Shown here in pieces: positions 34,024 through 43,032 of a stretch of 64,000 bases of DNA. Below the pieces are notes generated by a model, which had not been told where the DNA came from, did no database searches, and was given only the letters and a program-made list of their open reading frames with translations. Numbering within the stretch: the stretch's first letter is position 1; each line of letters starts with the position of its first letter. A program made the translations under genes and the position numbers. This stretch comes from Anaerolineales bacterium. Its GTDB lineage: Bacteria > Chloroflexota > Anaerolineae > Anaerolineales > Villigracilaceae. The DNA is taken from positions 1,531 to 65,530 of the forward strand of contig CAKKRM010000098.1 of the NCBI GenBank assembly GCA_919902735.1. Direction: 5' to 3'.

Positions 34024-34776
34024 TCAGGCAACATCCACTTGCATGATGTACACGAGCAGGCGGTGAAAGACAAAAAAGGGGAACAGTAAAATGACATGCA
34101 ACACATTACTTAACCCAAAGAGCAAAGCCACTGTGTTTAAAAAATTGTCGAGGAGTGGGGCAAGGTTTTCGAGCATCCATGTGCCTGCGCCTGAAAAAAT
34201 TGCCAGCGCCAATAATGCCGCCGCCCAGATGCCAAGCGGAAGCCAGGCATGGCGGTCTGACTCGGAGGGCATCATGGCGCTGGAAACTGCGAAGGTGAGG
34301 TAGAACCACAGAAAAAAATCCTGCACGGTGGGCAGCAGGCCAAGCCCCATCCAGAATAATTCTATTTGCCCGTTGCGCAATACGTTCCACAAGGTGTGAA
34401 CTTGCAATTGATAAATTCCCGCGTAGGCCACGAACAAAGAGCCGGCAATCAGCGGCGCCAGGCCGACGAGCGAATCGCGGACAATATCCGTGCGTTCGGT
34501 TTCGACGTAGCCCATTTGCAAGCGTCCGTCGGGCAGGGCGCGGGGGATCAATGAAATTTTCCCTGTGCGAACCCGCAGAATTTTTGCCATGAGAAAATGA
34601 GCGAGTTCGTGCAGGAACACGCCGGGAAAAAATAAAATAGAAAACAAGCCTATGGTCAACTGCACATTGCGGGTGAGCAAAACGAGAACGGCTTGAATCT
34701 CACGATGCAAAAGCCGCTGGAGAATGACCAGCGGCAGAAGCATCAAAATAAACCAGAGGAAGCCAGAGAACCACAC
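34024..34776 (-). CDS. M50-like membrane metalloprotease homologue
   Basis: 250 residues, about six transmembrane segments. The zinc motif HELAH (about residue 56-60, in PGVFLHELAHFLMAKIL) lies in a membrane helix, as in site-2 proteases. A later MMPSESDRHAW resembles the conserved region between the last helices. No PDZ domain. A second metal ligand is not certain, so activity is unproven. It starts with GTG; TATAAT ends 5 nt upstream and no SD is seen. Gene lies 6 bp beyond the stop of the next upstream gene. Confidence 0.75.
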   Translation of the reverse strand: MWFSGFLWFILMLLPLVILQRLLHREIQAVLVLLTRNVQLTIGLFSILFFPGVFLHELAHFLMAKILRVRTGKISLIPRALPDGRLQMGYVETERTDIVRDSLVGLAPLIAGSLFVAYAGIYQLQVHTLWNVLRNGQIELFWMGLGLLPTVQDFFLWFYLTFAVSSAMMPSESDRHAWLPLGIWAAALLALAIFSGAGTWMLENLAPLLDNFLNTVALLFGLSNVLHVILLFPFFVFHRLLVYIMQVDVA

Positions 34777-34781
34777 GAAAA

Positions 34782-34787
34782 ATTATA
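34782..34787 (-). promoter_or_regulatory. TATAAT hexamer before the M50-like gene
   Basis: Perfect hexamer 5 nt before the GTG start, overlapping the stop codon of the upstream gene. Weak case because it lies inside an apparent operon. Confidence 0.35.
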
Positions 34788-35238
34788 TGGGTGTAATGTC
34801 GGAAGGAGGGGGCATGGATTTCCCGGCGGTATTATTCCATATTGCGCCGCCGCCCGCGCCAAGCGCGGCTGTAAGGCCCACGTTGACCAACCCAACGCAA
34901 CAGGCCACTGCGATCTGAGCGATCCATACTGTGGCGGGGTCGGCGGCGGGAAGGCCGAGCGTCTGGTTGATCTGATAGTTCGGGTTTTGCATTACGAAGG
35001 AATTGATCACAGACGCGATCACCTGTCCAAAAATACCAAAGGCGCCTGCTATTGCGCCTGCATACGCGCCGCGTTGGATCGTGGTCAACGGGTTCTTTTC
35101 AAATACACCCGTGAGATATCCTGCGGCAAGACCGGTCAACAATGGGACGCAAAAAGCACACAACGGGCTGATAACTGAAGCTGCAAGTAAAACAAGAAAG
35201 AACATGGCAGCGCCGACGATGAGACCTGCTTTTAACAT
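34783..35238 (-). CDS. Small Gly/Ala-rich membrane protein
   Basis: 151 residues with about four hydrophobic segments: GLIVGAAMFFLVLLAASVIS (5-24), a middle block GAYAGAIAGAFGIFGQVIAS, and AVACCVGLVNVGLTAALGAGG near the end, then a Pro-rich tail. Cys pair in PLCAFCVP. I do not recognise the family. AGGAG lies about 12 nt before the ATG. It sits 18 bp after tpiA and is part of the kinase-tpiA unit. Confidence 0.7.
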   Translation of the reverse strand: MLKAGLIVGAAMFFLVLLAASVISPLCAFCVPLLTGLAAGYLTGVFEKNPLTTIQRGAYAGAIAGAFGIFGQVIASVINSFVMQNPNYQINQTLGLPAADPATVWIAQIAVACCVGLVNVGLTAALGAGGGAIWNNTAGKSMPPPSDITPI

Positions 35239-35256
35239 GGCGAATCTAAGCTCCTT

Positions 35257-36015
35257 TTATGATTTGGCTTGTGAGACGATCTGAACGAAATCATCCAACT
35301 TCAAACTTGCTCCGCCCACCAACGCGCCGTCAATATCGGGCTGTGAGAAAAATTCTGCGGCATTTGCGCCAGTGACAGAACCGCCGTACAAAACGCGGAT
35401 GGCTTGCGCGGCCTGCTCGCCGTACAACTCGGCAATGGCAGGGCGGATAAAATCCTTGATAACGACATTCACCGCTTCGCCTGTGGACGCTTTGCCTGTT
35501 CCAATTGCCCAAACAGGTTCGTACGCTACAACAATGCGCGGCGCATATTCGGGGGAGATGCCTTTGAGTCCGAGGCTGGTTTGGCGGGTGACAACTTCAC
35601 GGGTCTGGTTTGATTCGTATTGTTCCAAGGTCTCACCCACACACACGATGGGGGTCAGGTCAATTTTTTGGGCGGCGATCAATTTTCGATGTACGATCTC
35701 ATCCGTTTCGCCAAAATATGCGCGGCGTTCCGAATGGCCGAGAATGACATAGCCACATAACTCCTTCACCATCCCTGGCGAAACCTCGCCTGTGAACGCG
35801 CCTTTTTCCTCCCAGTGCATGTTTTGTGCGCCAAGCCCAATACCCGAACCTTCGAGCAAGGGAAATGCCGCCGCCAATGACATAAACGGGGGGCACAATA
35901 CTTTTTCAACACCGTTGATCTCGCGTAATTTCGAGATCATGGCAGAGGCCAGATCACGAGTCTCTGCGGTGGTTTTGTTCATCTTCCAGTTACCGGCCAC
36001 AAAAGGCGTTCGCAT
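35257..36015 (-). CDS. tpiA: Triosephosphate isomerase
   Basis: Interconverts dihydroxyacetone phosphate and glyceraldehyde 3-phosphate. 252 residues, full length. N-terminal FVAGNWKMN with catalytic Lys, catalytic His in YVILGHSERR, catalytic Glu in VVAYEPVWAIGTGK, and the phosphate loop GGSVTGANAAEF. GGAG lies 9 nt before the ATG; it begins 6 bp after the Ser/Thr kinase stop, an uncommon pairing that suggests co-expression. Confidence 0.97.
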   Translation of the reverse strand: MRTPFVAGNWKMNKTTAETRDLASAMISKLREINGVEKVLCPPFMSLAAAFPLLEGSGIGLGAQNMHWEEKGAFTGEVSPGMVKELCGYVILGHSERRAYFGETDEIVHRKLIAAQKIDLTPIVCVGETLEQYESNQTREVVTRQTSLGLKGISPEYAPRIVVAYEPVWAIGTGKASTGEAVNVVIKDFIRPAIAELYGEQAAQAIRVLYGGSVTGANAAEFFSQPDIDGALVGGASLKLDDFVQIVSQAKS

Positions 36016-36021
36016 AAATTT

Positions 36022-37794
36022 CTACTCCATTGTTTTCAAGAATGTATCAGCCATGATTCGTATCCATTCGGGCGCGCCCAGGTCTGAGGAAAGCGAAAGC
36101 AGGATGGGTTTGGCCTCCGCGTTGTTACCCGATTTCATTTCGATCTCCGCCCGCAGTAAAGACACCTCGAACATATCGGGCATCAATTTCTCAGCATTTG
36201 ACAGTTGTAATTTGGCCTCATCCATACTGCCGTTAAACAGGGCATAGCGCCCACGCGCAACATAGCCAAGCGGCAGGTCGAAATTATCGATGCGCTCAAA
36301 GAACACAAAGAGGGGCATTTCCTTGCTTTCGCTGGCTTTATAGATTGCCTCATGCAGGTTATTCCTGGTCTCTTCTGGCATTTGCTGATCGCGTTTAATG
36401 GGCGCGGAACGCATATACATCCCAGCGGCGGGGGCCCATGCCTCGCGGGCTTTATATTCCTGCGCCGCATTCAAGAAAAATTCCTTGTTATTCGGCCCGG
36501 CCAGGTTGGCGGCCTGCGCCAGTTCCTGCATGGAAGCGGCGGTTTCATTTGCATCCCAAAGCGCGAGCGAGAGATGTAAATGGGCGTTCGGGTCTCCGGG
36601 GTTTTTCGCCACTTCTTCGCTTGCCGCTGAAACCTCTGGTGAAAGATGTTGCGGGGTCGGCGGCGGCGCTTTTGTGGCGTGCAGGGGCGTCAGCGGAGTG
36701 AATGCCTGGGTGTTGATGACAGCCGTCGGCGGGGTTTGAGCGGCAGGGCGATTTCTCATCACCGCCAGCATTGCCACTCCAACACATAGGATGGCGACCA
36801 CTCCAACGCCGATCCACATCCAGGAAAAAGAACGCTTCTCTGTCGGACTTTTGCCTGCCACGGTTTCAACGACGGGTTGCACGCTTTGGCTTTTTGGCTG
36901 GCTTTTGGTTTGGCCTTTCAAAACTCCGGGCCCCATGGTGATGGCGGTGCCCTGCATTGGAATGCCCGCTTCCTCCCAGGCATCTTTGAAGGATTGGATC
37001 ATGTCCAAGACAGATTCGTAACGGTCTGCGCGGTCTTTTGCAAGCGCCTTCAATAAAACGCGCTGAACATGCTCGGGCACGCTGGGGTTGATCACCTGTG
37101 GCAGCGGCAGGGGCGTGTAAATGTGATCGTGAATAATGGAGAATGGCGTGTCTGCGCTGAATGGAACCTGCCCCACCACCATTTCATACAACATGACCGC
37201 GAAGGAATAGATGTCTGTGCCGGAATCGAGGTCTTTCTTTCCCATGGCCTGCTCGGGCGAAATATATTGCGGCGTACCCATGATCGAATCGGATGAAAGT
37301 GTGGATTCTCCCGCCGCCGCGATTCGCGCCAGGCCAAAATCAGCAAGGTACATCACGCCGTCGTTTGCGATCAGCACATTGGAAGGTTTGACGTCGCGAT
37401 GTAAAATTCCCTGTTGGTGGGCATAGGCCAATGCGGAACCGACAGAGTCAACCACCTGTTCGATCTCTTGCGAGGAGAGCGGGCCCTTGTTCAAGCGCGC
37501 CTTTAAAGTATCCCCTTCGATGTATTTCATTACGAGATAAGGCCGCGCCTGGTGCTCGGAATAATCGTAGATCGGGACGATGTTGGGGTGTTCCAAACGG
37601 GCCACCACCCGCGCCTCACGCTGGAAGCGCGCGGTGAAGGTTTGGTCTTCGTGAAAGGCCGCGTGCAAAACTTTGAGGGCTACGTAACGGTCCAGGGCGG
37701 CATGATACGCCTTGTAGACAGTTGCCATGCCGCCCTGACCCAATTGCTCCATGACGCGGTACGGCCCGATATTTTCACCAATGTTGAATGACAT
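36022..37794 (-). CDS. Ser/Thr protein kinase with extracytoplasmic TPR-like domain
   Basis: 590 residues, PknB-type. Kinase domain 1-265: glycine loop GQGGMATVYKAYH, VALKVL lysine, HRDVKPSNVLI catalytic loop, DFGLARI, and TPQYISPEQ in the activation segment. Transmembrane helix at about 318-338 (WIGVGVVAILCVGVAMLAVM). The C-terminal region has TPR-like helical repeats (NPGDPNAHLHLSLALWDANE, NAAQEYKAREAWAPAAGMYM), in place of PASTA domains. ATG 37794 (MSFNIGENIG) is chosen for GGAG 6 nt upstream. Overlaps no gene but runs into tpiA after 6 bp. Confidence 0.93.
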   Translation of the reverse strand: MSFNIGENIGPYRVMEQLGQGGMATVYKAYHAALDRYVALKVLHAAFHEDQTFTARFQREARVVARLEHPNIVPIYDYSEHQARPYLVMKYIEGDTLKARLNKGPLSSQEIEQVVDSVGSALAYAHQQGILHRDVKPSNVLIANDGVMYLADFGLARIAAAGESTLSSDSIMGTPQYISPEQAMGKKDLDSGTDIYSFAVMLYEMVVGQVPFSADTPFSIIHDHIYTPLPLPQVINPSVPEHVQRVLLKALAKDRADRYESVLDMIQSFKDAWEEAGIPMQGTAITMGPGVLKGQTKSQPKSQSVQPVVETVAGKSPTEKRSFSWMWIGVGVVAILCVGVAMLAVMRNRPAAQTPPTAVINTQAFTPLTPLHATKAPPPTPQHLSPEVSAASEEVAKNPGDPNAHLHLSLALWDANETAASMQELAQAANLAGPNNKEFFLNAAQEYKAREAWAPAAGMYMRSAPIKRDQQMPEETRNNLHEAIYKASESKEMPLFVFFERIDNFDLPLGYVARGRYALFNGSMDEAKLQLSNAEKLMPDMFEVSLLRAEIEMKSGNNAEAKPILLSLSSDLGAPEWIRIMADTFLKTME

Positions 37795-37885
37795 ACAGCG
37801 CTCCGCTTGCAAGTTTATTCGATTATAGTACAGGGTGATTAATTCTGGTTATTCGTATTGTAAATTGTGTGTAAATTGAAATACA

Positions 37886-37919
37886 CACCTGGGCAGGAAG
37901 ATAGTCTCCTGCCCAGGTG
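37886..37919. terminator. 13-bp hairpin between the small membrane protein gene and the kinase gene
   Basis: CACCTGGGCAGGA (37886-37898) and its exact reverse complement 37907-37919. It lies after the minus-strand gene ending at 37969. There is no T-run, so it may be a terminator, an mRNA-stabilising hairpin or a repeat. Confidence 0.5.
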
Positions 37920-37968
37920 CGATATGCCCCAAAATCAATGCGTGTGTTTTAGCGGCGCGGTTTTATTT

Positions 37969-38463
37969 TTATGGAATTTCGACATTCACGTTTACCGCCC
38001 CATTTTCGGGGGTAAACGTCACTTTGAAAGATTGGGAATTTCCATTCCCACAATTGGCAGTCCATTCCTCCACCCATACGCCGTTCGAGTCTGGTTGCTG
38101 GCTCACGCTGATGGTGGTGCCTTGCGCGGTGGGGGTTTCACAGCCGGTCATCATTCCCACAAGTTGAATTGACAACCAGGCTGTATAACGAGTCGATTCA
38201 TCCGCAAGGCCGCCCTGTGGCACGTCGCCTAAATCTTCGGGGAGTTGATTCGGGTCAAAGGGGATGCCCGTTGGAATTTCAATATCCTCAAACTGCTGAA
38301 CCGCCTGCTGGGCCGTGAGATACGCCTGATAGCCATAATATCCTGCAACGCCGGTAACGACACAGCAACAGCATAAGATGACTGCAACGACAACGCCAAT
38401 GATCAAATTACGGTTTGATTTCGGCGCTTCTGGTGATGGATTGAAAGACGGGGTGGATTCCAT
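37969..38463 (-). CDS. Single-pass membrane protein of unknown function
   Basis: 164 residues. A Pro/Ser-rich N-terminus (ESTPSFNPSPEAPKS) precedes a transmembrane helix at about 21-45 that carries a run of five Cys (CCCCCVV region), unusual and possibly lipid-modified. The extracellular part of 115 residues ends in a beta-like SFKVTFTPENGAVNVNVEIP. AAAGGAGAA lies 8 nt before the ATG, with TATAAT further upstream. No family recognised. Next upstream of the kinase gene on the same strand. Confidence 0.75.
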   Translation of the reverse strand: MESTPSFNPSPEAPKSNRNLIIGVVVAVILCCCCVVTGVAGYYGYQAYLTAQQAVQQFEDIEIPTGIPFDPNQLPEDLGDVPQGGLADESTRYTAWLSIQLVGMMTGCETPTAQGTTISVSQQPDSNGVWVEEWTANCGNGNSQSFKVTFTPENGAVNVNVEIP

Positions 38464-38531
38464 AAATTAATTCTCCTTTTAATTTGATTGCGAATTATAT
38501 AACTGATATTACGCACTTTTACCAAAAAGTG

Positions 38532-38652
38532 ATGTCGTTCCCCATTCGGGGACGATGTGCGAGCCGCGCACTTGGTTTTAGCGGCGAAGCAATCTCTGAG
38601 ACGGCTGGGAGATTGCTTCGGACAAAAAACAAGAGCGTCCTCGCAACGACAT
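38532..38652. repeat. GCAATCTC-type palindromic repeat, copy 1
   Basis: The 38464-38853 spacer has no gene; it is a stack of repeats. This one has outer ends ATGTCGTT/AACGACAT, inner arms GAAGCAATCTC/GAGATTGCTTC. Other copies are at 43971, 48956 and 60331. Confidence 0.8.
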
Positions 38653-38661
38653 ACCCTTACT

Positions 38662-38693
38662 GCGTAAGGTGAGTTATATAACTCACCTTACGC
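38662..38693. repeat. Perfect 32-bp palindrome GCGTAAGGTGAGTTAT + complement
   Basis: 16 bp followed directly by its exact reverse complement with no loop. Shares CTCACCTTACGC with 6528-6541 and 6629-6744. Could be a REP unit or an operator-like site. Confidence 0.85.
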
Positions 38694-38698
38694 GGAAC

Positions 38699-38780
38699 AT
38701 CCCGAAGGTTCTCGTAAATTAAGCCTGTTTGTAGTCCAAACCTCACCGCACTAGCGCGCGGCGCAAGTGTCGGGACGGTG
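38699..38780. repeat. REP-like element, CCCGAAGG...TCGGGACGG family
   Basis: Left end ATCCCGAAGGTT, right block CCTCACCGCACTAGCGCGCG followed by GCGCAAGTGTCGGGACGG. The reverse complement of 41337-41416 matches this closely at both ends. Confidence 0.8.
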
Positions 38781-38802
38781 CGTAACATCAGTTAGATAAT
38801 AG

Positions 38803-38838
38803 AAAGGAGCGGAAGGATGTACATCCTTCTGCTCCTTT
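38803..38838 (-). terminator. Terminator after pgk
   Basis: AAAGGAGCGGAAGGATGT and ACATCCTTCTGCTCCTTT form a 17-18 bp stem with one mismatch, starting 16 nt beyond the pgk stop codon. Confidence 0.8.
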
Positions 38839-38853
38839 TTTCCTATGGAAAAT

Positions 38854-40026
38854 CTATTTATCCAGCAACGCCGCCACGCCGGGCAATTCTTTGCCTTCGA
38901 GAAATTCCAGCGATGCGCCGCCGCCGGTGGAGACGTGGGTCATCTGCCTGGCAACGCCTGCTTTCTTGACTGCGCTGGCCGAGTCGCCGCCGCCAATGAC
39001 GGTAATGGCTTTGGATTCAGCCAACATCTTCGCAAGAGCGAACGTTCCTTCGGCGAATTTCGGCATTTCAAAGACGCCGACGGGTCCATTCCAAACGATC
39101 AATCTGGCTCCGTCCAATGTGGCTTGATACAGGCTGATGGTTTTCGGCCCCACATCCAACATACGCCAGCCTGCGGGGATGGCATCAACATCTACAATCT
39201 GGGCATTCGCTTCGGCATCGAACTTGTCTGCGATAACTGCATCCACGGGCAGGACGAGTTTGTGGCCCAGTTTGCCGAGCAGGGTCTTTGCGGTTTCGAG
39301 AGATTCCGCTTCGACGAGGCTGTCTTGCATGTTCAATCCCCTGGCAGAGAGGAAGGTGTTTGCCATGCCGCCACCGATGATGAGCTTGTCGCATTTCGCG
39401 GCAAGGGTTTCCACAACCAAAATTTTGTCGCTGATCTTTGCGCCGCCGAGGATGGCAATGTAGGGATGTTCAGGGTTGGCAACGGCGCGTCCGAGGTATT
39501 CCAATTCCTGTTCCATTAAAAAGCCAGAGACTGCGGGCAGGAAACGCGCAATTCCTTCCGTGGAGGAATGCGCGCGGTGTGCGGAGCCAAACGCATCGTT
39601 GACGTATACTTCGCCGAGAACCGCCATTTGTCTGGCTAGCTCAAGATCATTTTTCTCTTCGCCGGCATGGAAGCGGGTGTTTTCGAGCATCAATACATCG
39701 CCGGGCTTCAAGGCCTTCGCCAGCGTTTCCACTTCCGCGCCCACACAATCGGGAGCCATTTGCACGGGACGATTCAACAGCGTGGCTAATGTCTCCGAAG
39801 CGGCGCGCAGGCTGAAGGCGGGGTCTGAAGCGGATTTTGGCCGTCCGAGATGACTCATCAAAATCAACGACGCGCCTTGATCCAACACATATTGAATCGT
39901 CGGCAAGGCGGCTTTGATGCGCTTGTCGTCAGTTACTTTGCCATCTGCCATCGGGACGTTAAAGTCCACCCGCATGAGCACGCGTTTGTTTTTGATGGCG
40001 ATATCTTTAACTGTCTTTTTATTCAT
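38854..40026 (-). CDS. pgk: Phosphoglycerate kinase
   Basis: Glycolytic ATP-forming step from 1,3-bisphosphoglycerate. 390 residues, normal length. N-terminal substrate site [32 protein letters not shown]; nucleotide site [12 protein letters not shown]-terminal [14 protein letters not shown] and [17 protein letters not shown] 40026 (MNKKTVKDI) begins the conserved sequence; RBS is poor (GTGGATACAGCC). It follows gap on the same strand, separated by a heptanucleotide hairpin array. Confidence 0.96.
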   Translation of the reverse strand: MNKKTVKDIAIKNKRVLMRVDFNVPMADGKVTDDKRIKAALPTIQYVLDQGASLILMSHLGRPKSASDPAFSLRAASETLATLLNRPVQMAPDCVGAEVETLAKALKPGDVLMLENTRFHAGEEKNDLELARQMAVLGEVYVNDAFGSAHRAHSSTEGIARFLPAVSGFLMEQELEYLGRAVANPEHPYIAILGGAKISDKILVVETLAAKCDKLIIGGGMANTFLSARGLNMQDSLVEAESLETAKTLLGKLGHKLVLPVDAVIADKFDAEANAQIVDVDAIPAGWRMLDVGPKTISLYQATLDGARLIVWNGPVGVFEMPKFAEGTFALAKMLAESKAITVIGGGDSASAVKKAGVARQMTHVSTGGGASLEFLEGKELPGVAALLDK

Positions 40027-40033
40027 GGCTGTA

Positions 40034-40100
40034 TCCATCCACGTGTTGCGTAATCCGTGTTCCGTAAGAGACAATCACGGGTTACGCAACACGCAACACG
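40034..40100. repeat. Inverted heptanucleotide arrays between gap and pgk
   Basis: On the minus strand, directly after the gap stop codon: CGTGTTG x2, CGTAACC, CGTGATT, a 7-bp loop GTCTCTT, then ACGGAAC, ACGGATT, ACGCAAC, ACG. The two arms are inverted copies, every unit is 7 bp, and the array fills most of the spacer. Confidence 0.9.
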
Positions 40101-41308
<1,208 letters not shown>

Positions 41309-41445
41309 CGTGTTTCAAATGAGTTGAAGGTTGGAACGTCCCGACACTTGCGCCGCGCGCCAGTGCGGTGAGGTTTTCTCGAATACTGTTGCCGTTTTTC
41401 AAACCTTCGGGACGGTTGTTTCAACTGAAACGAAACACACCCTTC
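41309..41445. repeat. Nested palindrome containing a CCCGAAGG/TCGGGACG repeat
   Basis: The core 41337-41416 is an inverted copy of 38699-38780. It is enclosed by outer arms around GTGTTTCAAATGAGTTGAA (41311-41329) and TTTCAACTGAAACGAAACAC, so the whole is a hairpin within a hairpin. Confidence 0.7.
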
Positions 41446-41477
41446 TCATTTGTGGTTTTGTCAGGCTGCAAGCCCGC

Positions 41478-42800
41478 CTACGCTAACGGCCCCGTTCTTT
41501 CGTAGAAAATATCCATGAGCGCCTGAGCGAGTTTTATGGAGTCATGCCGCCAGGGATGATCGTCATCCACGAGGTCGGCGCTGTAGGTGCGCGAATCGGA
41601 CAGGGTCTTTTCATCTGCAATCACCCAGCGTGAATTCAGACCGACATCTCCTTGATAATTATCATTGCAGAGAATAATATCGAAAAAATCCTCCCCGACA
41701 TGTCCCTCCAATGCGCGGACGTGGTCATGGCAGGTAAACGAGTCTGTTTCGCCGGACTGGGTGGCGATATTGCACACGTAAATTTTAACAGCGCGGCTGA
41801 CGTGAATGCTGGCAAGCAGATCGTGCACAAGCAAATTGGGCAAAAGGCTTGTATAAAGACTCCCTGGCCCAACCACGATGACATCCGCATTCAAAAGTTC
41901 CTTAATCACGGGAGGGAACGCCGGCGCATCGTCCGGCTCCAGCCACACGCGGCGAACACGCCCCGCCATTTCGGGAATCTTGCTCTCCCCCTCCACGCGG
42001 ACTTCATTGAGCGAGTGCGGCAACTCCATGCTGGCTACCAGTTTGACATCATGCAGGGTTGATGGGAGCACACGCCCGTTGACGGAGAGCACGCGTCCGG
42101 ACTCAACGACGGCTGATTCGAAACTCCCTGTAATATCTGCCAACGCTGTGATAAAGAGATTGCCAAAGGAATGGCCTTCGAGGTCTGGCGAGCCGCTAAA
42201 TCGATATTGAAATAATTGCGTGAGCATGTCTTCGTCATTGGAAAGCGCGGCGAGGCAGTTGCGAATATCGCCCGGGGGGAGAATGCCAAAGGTCTCACGC
42301 AAACGCCCGGAAGAGCCGCCATCATCCGCAACGGTGACGACTGCGGTGAGATTGCCCGTATGGCCTTTCAACCCGCGCAGTAATGTGGAAAGCCCATGCC
42401 CGCCGCCGATGGCGACGATGCGCGGGCCGCGTTCGCGGCGCTGAAAACCTGTCAGTTGGTTGAATACATCAGAGCCGGGGCGGATGAACGGTCTAAGCAA
42501 AGAGCGGTTGAGCTGGATAATGCCATAGGCGACAAGCCAAATCCCCAATCCGCCAAAGAGGATGGCACGCCAGATACGCGGGATGAACCGCAGGGATGCG
42601 TAGGAAAGAAAAGTGAGCAGGGCTGGGTCAGTTGAGTCGGTGCGGTACAAGTCGATCAAAATAACTGCAAAGCCCAGGCCAAGTAGTGTGATTCCCACCA
42701 TCACAAAAAAGAACCAGCGTTTGATGCCCAGGCCGGGGCGAAGCCAGCGGGGAAGGTCTCGCAAGGTCTGCCAGAACTGTGCTAACAGGTTCTTTTGCAT
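41478..42800 (-). CDS. yvcK: YvcK/CofD-like gluconeogenesis factor with N-terminal membrane anchor
   Basis: 440 residues. Two transmembrane helices at about 28-48 and 75-95, then the YvcK domain: RIVAIGGGHGLSTLLRGLK (about 123-141), AVVTVADDGGSSGRLRE, GDIRNCLAAL, VVGPGSLYTSLLPNLLV and CNIATQSGETDSF. YvcK binds UDP-sugars and regulates cell-wall precursor supply during gluconeogenic growth; the anchor would place it at the membrane. It is a homologue, not the F420 enzyme CofD (that is at 63147). TATCAT lies 7 nt before the ATG, no SD. Confidence 0.92.
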   Translation of the reverse strand: MQKNLLAQFWQTLRDLPRWLRPGLGIKRWFFFVMVGITLLGLGFAVILIDLYRTDSTDPALLTFLSYASLRFIPRIWRAILFGGLGIWLVAYGIIQLNRSLLRPFIRPGSDVFNQLTGFQRRERGPRIVAIGGGHGLSTLLRGLKGHTGNLTAVVTVADDGGSSGRLRETFGILPPGDIRNCLAALSNDEDMLTQLFQYRFSGSPDLEGHSFGNLFITALADITGSFESAVVESGRVLSVNGRVLPSTLHDVKLVASMELPHSLNEVRVEGESKIPEMAGRVRRVWLEPDDAPAFPPVIKELLNADVIVVGPGSLYTSLLPNLLVHDLLASIHVSRAVKIYVCNIATQSGETDSFTCHDHVRALEGHVGEDFFDIILCNDNYQGDVGLNSRWVIADEKTLSDSRTYSADLVDDDHPWRHDSIKLAQALMDIFYERTGPLA

Positions 42801-42807
42801 GAAAAAG

Positions 42808-42813
42808 ATGATA
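42808..42813 (-). promoter_or_regulatory. TATCAT hexamer before yvcK
   Basis: -10-like hexamer (one mismatch to TATAAT) 7 nt before the yvcK ATG, no SD; fits the leaderless pattern. Confidence 0.4.
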
Positions 42814-42830
42814 GCAGGGATGGATTAATG

Positions 42831-42989
42831 AGTCAAACTGAGTGTAGAACAGAAGTATCGGTAAAATTTCACCAAGCGCCTTGCAATGTTTAACGCAAAG
42901 GCGCAGAGATGCAAAGGAATTAAATTCTTGACGTCTTGGCGGCTTTGCGTTAAGAATCCCGGCAGTTTTGCGCCATACCCAGTCAAACC
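42831..42989. mobile_element. MITE family B, copy 1
   Basis: Element 42840-42980 (141 bp) flanked by AGTCAAACT (42831-42839) and AGTCAAACC (42981-42989), a 9-bp target duplication with one mismatch. The inner palindrome is TTAACGCAAAGGCGC/GGCTTTGCGTTAA. The ends GAGTGTAG and the reverse complement GGGTATGG of the right end match copy 2. Confidence 0.75.
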
Positions 42990-43019
42990 ACCCAGGATGT
43001 TCGTAAAAGGGCGTTACGG

Positions 43020-43025
43020 TATAAT
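43020..43025 (+). promoter_or_regulatory. TATAAT hexamer before the ROK kinase
   Basis: Perfect -10 hexamer, 7 nt before ATG 43033, no SD. Confidence 0.5.
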
Positions 43026-43032
43026 TGTGCTT

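Noticed and set aside
41478-42800. CofD of F420 synthesis
   Set aside because: GGGHGLSTLLRGLK and the N-terminal anchor are YvcK-type; the true CofD is at 63147.
42886-43032. Longer N-terminus for the ROK kinase
   Set aside because: It would translate a MITE; family homology and a TATAAT box both support ATG 43033.
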